Assembly (NCBI GenBank): GCA_947446575.1
Contig: CANFHC010000029.1
Span: 1 to 38,831, forward strand
Length of the DNA stretch: 38,831 nt
Direction: 5' to 3'
Origin: Bacteriovoracaceae bacterium
GTDB lineage: Bacteria > Bdellovibrionota > Bacteriovoracia > Bacteriovoracales > Bacteriovoracaceae
In this document: positions 17,201 through 25,200 of the stretch, piece by piece
Numbering within the stretch: the stretch's first letter is position 1
Layout of the letters: every line of letters begins with the position of its first letter
The notes under the pieces: generated by a model
Told to the model about the DNA's origin: nothing
Seen by the model: the letters and a program-made list of their open reading frames with translations, nothing else
Database searches by the model: none
Translations under genes and position numbers: made by a program

Positions 17201-19426
17201 CATGGTGGTTGGGCCAATATTTCTGCAACAGGTTTAAAGACAGATAAAAATGGTGCACCTGCCTCTGATTTAGATGTCGTTTGTAATTTTAATTTATCAG
17301 GTGAAACACAAAAATGTAATTCGAATCAAGATTGTACTGGATCGGGAAGTCCCGCTGCCTCAGTTCTTCCATCTGCGGCCAATATATTGTATTGGGATAG
17401 CGGAAATAAAAAATGTTATCGCAGTACTGGAACAACTGTTTATTCTTGGTTAGATTTAAAAACGACTTGTCCGATAACTAGAGTGGCCGGTGTGAATTGG
17501 ATTAGTTCAACTCCATATACACCATCAGCGGTAGGACAATATTATTTTGATCCATCAGATAACACTTGTTATGTCAGTACGGGAACAACTGTGACTGATT
17601 GGATTGCTTACGTTCCTGCAAAAATAACACTCGCATGGAATTCATTTAATATTACTGGCTCAGGTGCAGACGCTACTGTAACTCAATCAGGTTGGAATGT
17701 TTACAGAAGAGAAGCAGGTAGAGATTATGATTTTGTTAACGGATACTTAAAAAATGCAGACAAAAGTATTACTGGAATGACGTTAACGAATGCATCGATT
17801 AGAACTTTTACAGATACAACCGCTGTTGCTGGAAAAGTTTATTATTATTTAGTCCGCCCGGTTGATAGTCGTACTTCACCGACCTCTGCTGCTCACTTAA
17901 CGATTAGCACTTCAGAAATATTTTCTGAAGTACGAATTTTGGCGCCCACTGAAAATTATACTTTTGTTCATCGATGGATGGTTAACCAAGAAATTTGTAA
18001 TAATATGCATATGACAACTTCAACGTCATTACCTAACCAAGTTGATCCAACTCACAATTATAGATGCCCTTATAAAGGTCCAGGAGAGTCGGCAACATAT
18101 CCAGGATATTATGATATTGGAAAAGATTTATTAGTTGATATTGCTGAAAGTGGATGCCCTTATACAGCGTCTCCATCTTGTACAACAAATGGATGCATAG
18201 GTATTGGAGCTCCAAGTTCAATGTCTGCTGATGCTGCTGGGAATATTTATTATGACCGCAGCTCTGGAGTTTGTTATTTAGCTAACTCAGTTACTTCTGG
18301 GGATTGGACAGAATTTAATACGGCCACTCAGACTGTTGCGAGTGTCACCAAATTAAATACATCTCTCAATGCTCCTTTGGTTAATATCACTGAGGCAAGT
18401 GCAGCCGCGATTTGTACGAATCGTAAGGTGGGAACAAAATTAGCGACAGCACTTGCTGGTCCTACTCCGCTTGTTGCGGCTTCAACATTAGCGCTTCCAA
18501 GTAAAAAAGAATACATCGCTTATTCAGCTGCCCCATTTGCAATGACCGATGCTCTTGTAACAGATTTAGAGCAAGGCTTTTCATTAAATGTTCAATCTCG
18601 TTGTAACTCTGCCAACGCTAACGGAATAGATACGGCCTTTAATGATTCACCAATTCCTTCGACGAGTTTTATCTATTCATTACCGGGAACTGCTTCATCC
18701 GGAATACGATCGATTTATACCGGTTCTGTAAAATGGGCCAATAATTTCTCGACTGAAACTTGTAGTTCTCGATATGGTATTCAAGATGTGTACGGTAACG
18801 TTGCTGAATGGGTTAAGGATAAAATGACTTGTAATGCAGCCAATTATATTTGCACTTCTGTAGCAGGTGCTTCTGGAACTGAATTGGGGCGATATGATTT
18901 TTCTTCGGGAACTTATACCAACACTCCATCAAATCCTTACGCATTTGATAATGTAGTTGGTCCTTTTAATGACATAAGTGCTAATTCGATTCCTGATGCT
19001 GGTGATGGATTTTTAGATAATTGGGATTTTAGAAATGAGCTTTATGGCGCCGGTAAATTCAGTTTCCCGATGGGAATGCCAATCTTTGTAGATATTAATT
19101 CAGGTGTGCTTGCTAGCTCTGTTGCTTTACCATTTTTATTGGATATTGGACCCACGGCCGGTATCACAACTTCACAACTGCATGAAGACGGATTGATAGT
19201 CAATGGTGCTGCGATCAATAATAGCGGATCTAACCCAACTCAAATTGGAACGTTTGCTCAGGGGGGAAGTTATTTATCTGGTAATCGTTCAGGTCGATAT
19301 TCATCTGAATTAGTTCCCGATGCTACTGCATTATCAAAACGTCCAGACATTGGCTTTAGATGTATTCTTCCAATTGCTCCGGCCAATTTTCCAGCTGATA
19401 GTATTCATCCGTATTCAGCCTACTAA
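14258..19426 (+). CDS. Giant surface lipoprotein with Ig/cadherin-like repeats, five YYFD-C-STGTT-W motifs and a C-terminal FGE-like domain
   Basis: 1722 residues. A lipoprotein signal (VMSAC, Cys about 22) is followed by a long array of beta-sandwich repeats ending VTPVNDAP or VTPVDDPP, as in tandem cadherin-like proteins. A fibronectin-III-like segment lies at about 1118-1220 (ITLAWNSFNI, GWNVYRREAG, YYYLVRPVD). From about 1230 to the end is a formylglycine-generating-enzyme/SUMF1-like (C-type-lectin-related) domain with YGNVAEWV (1512-1519), GGSYLSG near 1669 and a closing GFRCI. Five copies of a 28-residue motif interrupt these domains. The ATG is 16 bases after AAGGAG (14236-14241). Driven by a FliA-type promoter. 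Likely an attack-phase adhesin or prey-contact protein (inference). The family as a whole is not one I know. Confidence 0.88.
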   Translation: MIKTGKFIHILFFCAITLVMSACVPKATETKAVCGTNQAFNSVTRSCYNTIELRTKPVATSSAFNLTQETASTLTLLYTDTNKDSAISCRITTFDSSKIEIISPQVLNGNIFAQTDLIFDSAQEIRNALNAGVDKMTADGYVTAMQTAMAKAKATFTYSTLTTQLGLFETAANNLLTLVSNNGYVASITLVKYYYDLTLTRQINYNLAKTSVLNRCSCSGGICTTTVVPRMRINGAAGFTYAITDIDGEGDARPVALTIAATSSSSNYLKPAVESSYISTFVESATPYPSSYSFSLPTPSDYFTASAFTYSFTKPVASFYFPTLAMTKTYVPTDSGLGKVTDCLGLGGSALTDTSCIFIPNSGDSNDSITPALAQTPLINDLVFKAKAEGTFANNYTVQYFSLTNLPENFGLVSMSYPDTFVRVNGNAIQIYLVKGITSSTDIKNLINADMKAKALVAVTGGALTTFPDPAVSTPSAVSLSGGTDAFDTVSFSVNNGFASSTNAATVMFKMTPVEDAPLFNSVASTSVTAAEDSGQITINLTATYSDAENNVDSCDVDPISSALFLTNFTVDSCSCTASPYQCILKVTPATDVSSTTPYTLYYRVGSVGQFTGYKAYSVNVTPVNDAPTISAPGLQTIPENTSTVPSSSFATVTVSPGGGGFETSQSLALTVTSDRPTLIPNTPCQGYTPGAGTPIGSFTPGAIGDYYFDTTNKKCYKSTGTTNTAWGLYPSLTAFPKCLYESFGQGTPSVTPTAAGKYYLDTFNNICYVSTAATASSWIKDNTLTNFYVAFVPVLNQSSAPVTNITMSLKDTGGGTDTTAGAFTISVTPVDDPPVFTASIPRVDTNEGGMVVAGPFKVDEDLGSTADEDIQNIHISAITSDNTSVLANATNSYLTSSIKVFYDLNDNGVQDSGEERNLSDSLDIPSADAKLHAFYLKIYPIAGVSGNSNITITVNDDGGALATHSITKTFSLIVHSVAALHGGWANISATGLKTDKNGAPASDLDVVCNFNLSGETQKCNSNQDCTGSGSPAASVLPSAANILYWDSGNKKCYRSTGTTVYSWLDLKTTCPITRVAGVNWISSTPYTPSAVGQYYFDPSDNTCYVSTGTTVTDWIAYVPAKITLAWNSFNITGSGADATVTQSGWNVYRREAGRDYDFVNGYLKNADKSITGMTLTNASIRTFTDTTAVAGKVYYYLVRPVDSRTSPTSAAHLTISTSEIFSEVRILAPTENYTFVHRWMVNQEICNNMHMTTSTSLPNQVDPTHNYRCPYKGPGESATYPGYYDIGKDLLVDIAESGCPYTASPSCTTNGCIGIGAPSSMSADAAGNIYYDRSSGVCYLANSVTSGDWTEFNTATQTVASVTKLNTSLNAPLVNITEASAAAICTNRKVGTKLATALAGPTPLVAASTLALPSKKEYIAYSAAPFAMTDALVTDLEQGFSLNVQSRCNSANANGIDTAFNDSPIPSTSFIYSLPGTASSGIRSIYTGSVKWANNFSTETCSSRYGIQDVYGNVAEWVKDKMTCNAANYICTSVAGASGTELGRYDFSSGTYTNTPSNPYAFDNVVGPFNDISANSIPDAGDGFLDNWDFRNELYGAGKFSFPMGMPIFVDINSGVLASSVALPFLLDIGPTAGITTSQLHEDGLIVNGAAINNSGSNPTQIGTFAQGGSYLSGNRSGRYSSELVPDATALSKRPDIGFRCILPIAPANFPADSIHPYSAY
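16355..18307 (+). repeat. Five dispersed copies of a 28-residue protein motif
   Basis: Copies at residues 700-727, 752-779, 1037-1064, 1088-1115 and 1323-1350 (bases 16355-16438, 16511-16594, 17366-17449, 17519-17602, 18224-18307). Consensus: xPxAxGxYYFDxxNxxCYxSTGTTxxxW. Each is preceded 9-16 residues upstream by another Cys (685, 739, 1026, 1071, 1313), giving a two-Cys unit of about 40-45 residues. Two tight pairs (spacing 52 and 51) and one single. Confidence 0.9.
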
Positions 19427-19625
19427 CGTTTAATATTTGAATTCCTCTAAAACTCGCGTTACCATTTTAGTATGTTTTCATTACGATGACTTTTTTTTGG
19501 TGATTTTGCTATTGTTTATATGAAAGTTCCACTGACAAGAAATTTTCTCTATGCCAGTGTTTGTTTGTTTGTTACTTGCTGCTTTTTTTATTTTTAAATA
19601 ACGACTTAATACATAGGGAGTTTTT

Positions 19626-20441
19626 ATGGGGAAGGTCATAAGCTTCATTAATCAAAAAGGTGGTGTCGGTAAAACGACCATGGCCTTTAATGCGGCCCAC
19701 GCGCTCGCTAAAAATGGACATAAGGTGCTAGCAATAGACCTCGATCCACAGGCCAATCTTACACTTTTATTTAAAGCTGAAAATGATCCCAATATTTATC
19801 AATTACTGGTTAATTCAGTTAAAGAATTAAAAATGCTTCACGCCCCAGCAATGCTGAGCTCAGTTTTAAAACGAGGTTCTGTGGATTTACTGCCGGCAGG
19901 CCAAGAGCTTTCTGGTTTTGATTTAACTGTTGCTGGTATCAATGCTCCAAGACAACTTGTTCTTCGTAAATTTATGGAAGTGAATGATCTGCGTGATCGA
20001 TACGATTTTATTATCATTGATTGCCCACCAACGCTGGGGCTTTTAGTAATCAACGCACTTTGTGCGAGTGATGGAGTCATCGTTCCTTTTAGACCTGATG
20101 ATTTTTCTCTTAAAGGGCTTGAGCATTTTTATCAAGTGATTGAAGATATCGCAGATATGGGAATAGTCAAAGCTCCAGAAGTATTCTTGCATGTCCCTAA
20201 TTTAGTAGATCTACGCCGCAAACAAGAAAGTGATGATTTGGCAAAAATTATTACGTCTATAGATTCAGAATTAGGTGAGGGAAAAGTATTCTCTCCTTTT
20301 CTTAATAAGGCCGGTCTCGTAAAATCACTTTCAAGTAGAAAATCAGTTTTTGATTTTAAAACGCAAGAATTTAGCGAACTTCAGGAGAAATTCAGTGGAG
20401 TCGCAAAAAAAATTGAGGAATGGTCATATGAGCACATCTAA
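19626..20441 (+). CDS. ParA-family (Walker-type) positioning ATPase
   Basis: 271 residues. Deviant Walker A KGGVGKTT (residues 11-18), Walker A' IDLDPQANLT and Walker B FIIIDCPPTLG, then VIVPFRPDDFSLKGL. Such ATPases dimerise on the nucleoid with ATP and position plasmids, chromosomes or protein clusters. No N-terminal HTH, no ParB gene and no parS-like repeats nearby. ATG 19626 follows AGGGAG. The last 14 bases overlap a 93-residue ORF. This makes it an orphan ParA whose cargo may be specified by that small partner. Confidence 0.92.
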   Translation: MGKVISFINQKGGVGKTTMAFNAAHALAKNGHKVLAIDLDPQANLTLLFKAENDPNIYQLLVNSVKELKMLHAPAMLSSVLKRGSVDLLPAGQELSGFDLTVAGINAPRQLVLRKFMEVNDLRDRYDFIIIDCPPTLGLLVINALCASDGVIVPFRPDDFSLKGLEHFYQVIEDIADMGIVKAPEVFLHVPNLVDLRRKQESDDLAKIITSIDSELGEGKVFSPFLNKAGLVKSLSSRKSVFDFKTQEFSELQEKFSGVAKKIEEWSYEHI

Positions 20442-20709
20442 TCCTAAAAAAAGTACGAACCCATTATACGTTGTCAGAAGTAACGGAGTAGACGTGGAAG
20501 AAGCTAACGGTATCTTAGAATTAATTCTCAAAAAAACGGGCCTGGATAAAATGATTCCAGTGCTTGAATCGTTTATGCAAATCATACTCTCACAAGTTCA
20601 AACCTATGCCGTTTTTATTGAAGTGAAAAAAATGTTTGATAAAGTTTTTGAAAAGGTTATTGAACTTCTGTTTCAAATTCAACAAATGACGGCGAAGAAA
20701 AAAATTTAA
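20428..20709 (+). CDS. Small protein overlapping and probably partnering the ParA ATPase
   Basis: 93 residues. A flexible, basic N-terminus (MSTSNPKKSTNPLYVVRS) is followed by amphipathic helices (DVEEANGILELILKKTGLDKMI, IILSQVQTYAVFIEVKKMFDKVFEKVIELLFQIQQM). Basic N-terminal tails of ParB-like or adaptor proteins stimulate ParA ATPases, so an activator or cargo adaptor is possible; no family recognised. ATG 20428 has GAGGA at 20415-20419 and lies inside the parA end, so the two are translationally coupled. Its end overlaps the convergent barrel gene by 4 bases. Confidence 0.75.
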   Translation: MSTSNPKKSTNPLYVVRSNGVDVEEANGILELILKKTGLDKMIPVLESFMQIILSQVQTYAVFIEVKKMFDKVFEKVIELLFQIQQMTAKKKI

Positions 20710-21956
20710 AAAGCTCCAAAGAGTGGAATTCCAAATGAGAGTCCCCACATTTTGATCTCGCTTTTGTCATGGCCCCATTTAATATAATTGAGTTCTAAAA
20801 AATTAGATTTTCCATAACGAAGCCAGGCATTCGTATAGCTTTCCGAATTTGTCGAAAGAAACATTCCATAAATCAAATTATAGTTTTCGATAAATGCATG
20901 TTTATAGATAACTTCAAAACCCTGAGGATAAATCAAACGAAAGACGGTTGGATCAGATTTTGAATATCTGTAGTGCAGACCTTGAAATCCTAGAAGAGCG
21001 TTGATAAAAACTCGTCCATCTAAAGCTGAAGCCAGATCGTAAGAAAAATACAATCCAGAGTTATTAAAAAATGTTTTGGAGTATAAAAGCGCATCGAAAG
21101 CTCTAAAAGAAGCTGTGTCATTAAGATCGTATTTACCATAAATCATCAAGCTCGGAGCTATATTTGCGTTTTGAGTAGCAGAAGATTGTTTGCTTTCATA
21201 GATGTAGGGGCCAAATCCAAAAGATGTTTTTAATCGGTATAGGCGATCGGGAATAAGTGCCTGGAGTTTTATTGTTTTTTCATCTTCATTAATCCCTTTA
21301 ACTTTCATTTCCACCAAAGAATTGTCTTCTAGATAAACCGTGAAGGGAGGTTTCGTGTCGTTTACGGTGCGAATGTTTGTCGAGCTAAAAGTGATTTCAA
21401 GGCGGGGAGTTTCACTACCCAATGTTCCTAGGCGATTCATCTTGCACCCCACTGAGAGGTATTCGTTATCTAGGCCCATAAGTTTTAAATTATAAGGAAG
21501 GCAAGAGTAGTCGATTAATTGTTTTGAGAGAGCATCTTTAGGAGCGTGGGCCTCTACAACTATTTTATCCAGAAGAGTTTTTCCTTCAAAGACAAAAATT
21601 GTTTCGGGGTTAAAAAGATCAACATAGATTTCTGTCTCTACATAATTCTTTTTTTTAACTGGAATAATGGCTTTATTTTGATAGTTGAGATGAACAAGCG
21701 CTTGATTTTTATTAATGTAGATTTTTAAAAGTGCTCTTGGAACTAATAAATTATTTTCATTTCGTATCCATTGAACAGAAGATGGATTCCAGCGAGAAGT
21801 AACCAAAGGGCTATCGTGGTGAATAAAAAAATCTTCGAGCTTTACTTGTACGCGCGATTCACCGATGGAAAATCGACCTAAGTTAAATGTTTGAGCGAAA
21901 ATGCTATCAACGATCAAACAGTAAAAAATAAAAACTAATACTCTTGATTTAATCAT
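20706..21956 (-). CDS. Exported protein with outer-membrane barrel-like C-terminal half
   Basis: 416 residues with a signal peptide (about 1-21, ending IFAQ). The N-terminal half (25-225) is soluble beta-rich (VQVKLEDFFIHHD, VYLEDNSLVEMKVKG). The C-terminal half has membrane-strand-like segments (YRLKTSFGFGPYIYE, GLYFSYDLASALDGRVFINALLGFQ, LIYGMFLSTNSE, KMWGLSFGIPLFGAF) and a terminal Phe, as expected for Bam-dependent insertion. It is read after a small exported protein, 3 bases downstream, so the two form an operon. Family not recognised. Confidence 0.78.
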   Translation of the reverse strand: MIKSRVLVFIFYCLIVDSIFAQTFNLGRFSIGESRVQVKLEDFFIHHDSPLVTSRWNPSSVQWIRNENNLLVPRALLKIYINKNQALVHLNYQNKAIIPVKKKNYVETEIYVDLFNPETIFVFEGKTLLDKIVVEAHAPKDALSKQLIDYSCLPYNLKLMGLDNEYLSVGCKMNRLGTLGSETPRLEITFSSTNIRTVNDTKPPFTVYLEDNSLVEMKVKGINEDEKTIKLQALIPDRLYRLKTSFGFGPYIYESKQSSATQNANIAPSLMIYGKYDLNDTASFRAFDALLYSKTFFNNSGLYFSYDLASALDGRVFINALLGFQGLHYRYSKSDPTVFRLIYPQGFEVIYKHAFIENYNLIYGMFLSTNSESYTNAWLRYGKSNFLELNYIKWGHDKSEIKMWGLSFGIPLFGAF

Positions 21957-21959
21957 TTT

Positions 21960-22271
21960 TTATCGTGAACGAATGCGACGGTTACTAGCTTGTTTTTCAG
22001 ACTTTACAGGGACTAGAATTTCTGGATTTGTAATAGGTCTTTCAGTAGCTGAGTTTTTAACTCCTACCGCATCGTAAACGAAATCATCGTTTTGCGCTGA
22101 GGCCGATTCTTGATTTGTGATTTGCTCAGCACGGTTAAAAGTAGCTTCGTCTTTCGCTTCAAGTAATCTAAGTTCTGCTTCAAATGCATTATCTCTTGTG
22201 TTGTCCAAAGCTGCTCTGGAGTATTGGGGGGCAAAAGTCAGAAGAAGAGCACTAAATAAGTATTTTTTCAT
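21960..22271 (-). CDS. Small exported protein, companion of the barrel gene
   Basis: 103 residues: signal peptide about 1-20 (MKKYLFSALLLTFAPQYSRA), then a charged, low-complexity mature part with one helix (AFEAELRLLEAKDEATFNRAEQI) and a basic C-terminus (ASNRRIRSR). No Cys, no known domain. The next gene follows after 3 bases. It may be a periplasmic subunit or chaperone for the barrel protein (inference). No clear ribosome site at ATG 22271. Confidence 0.7.
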   Translation of the reverse strand: MKKYLFSALLLTFAPQYSRAALDNTRDNAFEAELRLLEAKDEATFNRAEQITNQESASAQNDDFVYDAVGVKNSATERPITNPEILVPVKSEKQASNRRIRSR

Positions 22272-22340
22272 GGGTTAAGTTTTTCACAAAAATTCCTTTT
22301 TTAAAAGGGCCTATTTGCTGGGGCCATGCTAAAAAACAGT

Positions 22341-23378
22341 ATGAATTCCAAAGATTTACTACTTTCCTCTTATCACTTCGATTTGCCAGACAACTTGATT
22401 GCTCAACGCCCAGCTGAGTCCTCGCGTCTTTTAGTTTATAAAGCTTCAACCAACGAAATATTTCACGACACCTTTTCGAATATAGATTTCTATCTTTCAC
22501 CGGAAAGTTTATTGGTTTTTAACCGCACAAAAGTTTTTCCTTCGAGGCTGCTCGGAAATAAAGAATCTGGAGGGAAAGCAGAGTTTTTTGTACTGGCAAC
22601 AGAAAAAAATGCTGATGGATTCTATCCTGCACTTATAAAAACCAGATCTAAAAAAAAAATAGGGGACCGCTTTTTGTTTCCAGGTCAGATGCATGCAACA
22701 GTAAATTTTATCAATACGGATGGAACTTTTGGTGTGAGTTTTGATATAGAAAATGTAAAAGAATACTTAGATGCCCATGCGAAAATTCCAATACCGCCCT
22801 ATATTAGAAATGGTGAGAGCGATGAAGATGATATTTTAGCCTATCAAACAGTTTACGCTAAAGAAGTTGGTTCAGTGGCAGCACCTACTGCCGGATTACA
22901 TTTTAAAAATAATTTGCTTTTAAGTTTAAAACAAAAAAAGATTGATACGGCCTTTGTTACTTTGCATGTAGGTCTTGGAACTTTTAAGCCCGTCGTTGTG
23001 GAAAATTTAAAAGATCATCAAATGCACTCGGAAAACTTTTTTTTTGATCGTGAAAATAATGAAATTATTAATAATGCCAGAGCAGAAAAAAAGAAAATCT
23101 TTGCGGTAGGAACCACTACTTTGAGAGTTTTAGAATCAAGTTTTCAAAAAAATTTAAACCCGGATGAAATTTACAGCACAAATATTTTTCTTCATCCAGG
23201 TATAGATATTAAAAGTGTCGATGGATTAATAACAAATTTTCATCTCCCAGAATCGACCCTATTGATGCTTGTCTCAACAATGATAGGCAGAGAAAAAACA
23301 TTAGAACTCTATGACATAGCCATTAAAGAGCGTTACCGTTTTTTTTCTTACGGTGATGGAATGCTTATAATTAGGTAG
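22341..23378 (+). CDS. queA: S-adenosylmethionine:tRNA ribosyltransferase-isomerase
   Basis: About 345 residues. Transfers the ribosyl part of SAM to preQ1 in tRNA to form epoxyqueuosine. Family blocks: FDLPDNLIAQRPAESSRLLV, LLVFNRTKVFPSRLLG, VAAPTAGLHF, FVTLHVGLGTFKPV, VGTTTLRVLES, NFHLPESTLLMLVS, YRFFSYGDGMLI. Two in-frame ATGs, 22326 and 22341, lack ribosome sites. I prefer 22341 because the conserved part begins soon after; the other adds five residues. It is 7 bases ahead of tgt, the enzyme that acts just before it in the queuosine pathway. Confidence 0.95.
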   Translation: MNSKDLLLSSYHFDLPDNLIAQRPAESSRLLVYKASTNEIFHDTFSNIDFYLSPESLLVFNRTKVFPSRLLGNKESGGKAEFFVLATEKNADGFYPALIKTRSKKKIGDRFLFPGQMHATVNFINTDGTFGVSFDIENVKEYLDAHAKIPIPPYIRNGESDEDDILAYQTVYAKEVGSVAAPTAGLHFKNNLLLSLKQKKIDTAFVTLHVGLGTFKPVVVENLKDHQMHSENFFFDRENNEIINNARAEKKKIFAVGTTTLRVLESSFQKNLNPDEIYSTNIFLHPGIDIKSVDGLITNFHLPESTLLMLVSTMIGREKTLELYDIAIKERYRFFSYGDGMLIIR

Positions 23379-23385
23379 TATTTAT

Positions 23386-24510
23386 ATGACAGTTAAAAAC
23401 ATTTATAAAAAAATTGCTCAATCCAAAAAGGCCCGTGCTGGTGTCATCACCACTGCACACGGAGAGATTCAAACACCCATATTCATGCCAGTGGGAACTC
23501 GCGCTAGTGTTAAAACAATGTGGCAAGAAGACCTAGAAGAGATGAATGCTCAAATTATTTTAGGTAATACCTATCACCTTTATTTGCGACCAGGGCACGA
23601 GCTGATCGAAAAGGTCGGCGGTGGTTTACACGGATTTATGAAATGGGATCGCGCGATTTTAACGGACAGTGGGGGCTATCAAGTTTTCTCTCTCTCTTCA
23701 ATGAATAAAGTCACTGAAATCGGAGTGACATTTCAGTCGCATTTAGATGGATCAAAACATTTAATTTCTCCTGAAAAATCGATGGAAATCCAAAGGGCGC
23801 TGGGCTCCGATATTGTTATGAACTTTGATGAATGTCCGGCGTTACCGGCCACTAAAGATCGACTAAGAGAGAGCATGGAGCTCACGCTTCGTTGGGCAAA
23901 ACGATGTCGCGACTACCAACTTAAAGATCACCAAAATCTTTTTGGAATTATACAAGGTGGACTTCACCATGATTTGCGCACTGAATGTATGGAGCGCTTA
24001 AAAGAGATGAACTTTGAAGGATTCGCTCTTGGTGGATTATCTGTTGGTGAAAAAAATGAAGAGATGGTGAGTTTCCTCGATAATTTCGTGCACACTATGC
24101 CGGATGATAAACCGCGCTATCTAATGGGCGTAGGTAAGCCGCTCGATATATTAAATGGTATCCGAGCAGGGATTGATATGTTTGATTGTGTATTGCCCAC
24201 ACGAAACGCGCGCAATGGACAATTCTTAACCGCTCAAGGTCCGCTCAATATTAAAAAAGAGCGTTTTAAAGAAGATTTACTCCCGCCGGATCCGCAATGC
24301 TCTTGTAAGGTTTGCAAAAAATATTCGCGTTCGTATATTCGCCATTTATATACAGTCGGAGAATATTTGGCGGGAAATATGATTACATATCACAACCTTT
24401 ATTTTTATTTGCAGATGACTCGGGATGCAAGGAACGCGATTATTAACGATCAGTTTGACGAGTTTTACACTAAGTTCTATAACTCTTATCAGTCAAATAT
24501 TTGGAATTAA
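23386..24510 (+). CDS. tgt: tRNA-guanine transglycosylase (queuine tRNA-ribosyltransferase)
   Basis: 374 residues, the usual length. Exchanges G34 for preQ1 in tRNAs for Asp, Asn, His and Tyr. Catalytic Asp in TDSGGYQVFSL; nucleophile Asp in FDCVLPTRNARNGQ; substrate-loop Gly in LGGLSVGE; zinc site CSCKVCKKYSRSYIRHL. It is cotranscribed with queA and leads into yajC, an arrangement conserved in many proteobacteria. Confidence 0.97.
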   Translation: MTVKNIYKKIAQSKKARAGVITTAHGEIQTPIFMPVGTRASVKTMWQEDLEEMNAQIILGNTYHLYLRPGHELIEKVGGGLHGFMKWDRAILTDSGGYQVFSLSSMNKVTEIGVTFQSHLDGSKHLISPEKSMEIQRALGSDIVMNFDECPALPATKDRLRESMELTLRWAKRCRDYQLKDHQNLFGIIQGGLHHDLRTECMERLKEMNFEGFALGGLSVGEKNEEMVSFLDNFVHTMPDDKPRYLMGVGKPLDILNGIRAGIDMFDCVLPTRNARNGQFLTAQGPLNIKKERFKEDLLPPDPQCSCKVCKKYSRSYIRHLYTVGEYLAGNMITYHNLYFYLQMTRDARNAIINDQFDEFYTKFYNSYQSNIWN

Positions 24511-24535
24511 TATTTTTTTTAGAAGGAACAATCAC

Positions 24536-24889
24536 ATGCTAAACTCTCTTATCTTAAAAGTTTTATCAAGTACTGCTCATGCCGAAGCTGCTGCTGGAGC
24601 TCCTCAAAACCCTTATATGCAATTTCTTCCTTTAGTAGTTGTCTTTGTTATTTTTTATTTTCTAATGATCAGACCTCAAAAGAAAAAATTTGAAGAAGAG
24701 CAAGCTCTCTTAGGTAAATTGGCAAAAGGTGATGAAGTTTATACAAAATCAGGATTCATTGGTACTATCGTTGGAATGAATGACACTGTAGTAACTCTTG
24801 AAGCTTTTGAAGGCGTGCGTTTTAAGGTTTTAAAAGGCCAGATCGCGGGCCTTGCTAAATCGGTTCTTGAAGTTGCAGAAAAAAAATAA
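24536..24889 (+). CDS. yajC: Preprotein translocase accessory subunit
   Basis: 117 residues: a hydrophobic segment (LPLVVVFVIFYFLMI, about 31-45) followed by RPQKKKFEEEQALL and a small KGDEVYTKSGFIGTIVGM beta domain, the family signature. It binds SecDF in the inner membrane. ATG 24536 follows AGAAGGA (24521-24527), 25 bases after tgt. An N-terminal stretch before the membrane helix (AHAEAAAGAPQNP) is longer than in E. coli. Confidence 0.93.
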   Translation: MLNSLILKVLSSTAHAEAAAGAPQNPYMQFLPLVVVFVIFYFLMIRPQKKKFEEEQALLGKLAKGDEVYTKSGFIGTIVGMNDTVVTLEAFEGVRFKVLKGQIAGLAKSVLEVAEKK

Positions 24890-24905
24890 TTAGTGAGGAT
24901 TTTTT

Positions 24906-25193
24906 ATGTTTGGATTAGGTGCGGGCGAACTCTTTCTTATCTTTATTATAGCACTTTTATTTTTAGGCCCAAAAAAATTGCCTGAATTAGCAAAAGGTCT
25001 AGGACAAGCTGTTCGTGAATTTCAAAAAGCTCGCGACGAGATGATGAATGAAATGAATAAGCCTCATTCTTCTACAACGACTCCAACAGATGCTAAAAAA
25101 GATGTTGAAGTAACAGCAGTAAAAGTTGAAACAAGTGAACCAACCGTAGCTGTAGCAACCGAAGCTCACCCAGAATCTCCTAAGCATTCTTAA
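24906..25193 (+). CDS. tatA: Twin-arginine translocase TatA/E-type subunit
   Basis: 95 residues. N-terminal membrane helix (about 6-20) with the FG hinge (LFLGPKKLPELAKGLGQAVREFQKA), the amphipathic helix and a polar Ala/Thr/Glu-rich tail. The polar residue at position 8 is Glu (GLGAGELF); TatA usually has Gln and TatB Glu, so a TatB role is possible. The short length and single amphipathic helix favour TatA. No tatC in the window. It starts 16 bases after yajC with GTGAGGA upstream. Confidence 0.87.
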   Translation: MFGLGAGELFLIFIIALLFLGPKKLPELAKGLGQAVREFQKARDEMMNEMNKPHSSTTTPTDAKKDVEVTAVKVETSEPTVAVATEAHPESPKHS

Positions 25194-25200
25194 TTCAGCC

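Noticed and set aside
19558-19574. GTTT tandem run as a possible phase-variation tract
   Set aside because: Only four units, interrupted, and not within a gene or between a -35 and -10.
19520-19597. 25-residue hydrophobic ORF upstream of parA (MKVPLTRNFLYASVCLFVTC...)
   Set aside because: No ribosome site, T-rich composition that gives Phe/Cys runs by chance, and nothing known of this type before parA.
22292-22305. CCTTTTTTAAAAGG palindrome between the divergent genes 21960-22271 and queA
   Set aside because: A+T-rich dyads of this size are frequent here, and it does not align with a recognisable promoter.
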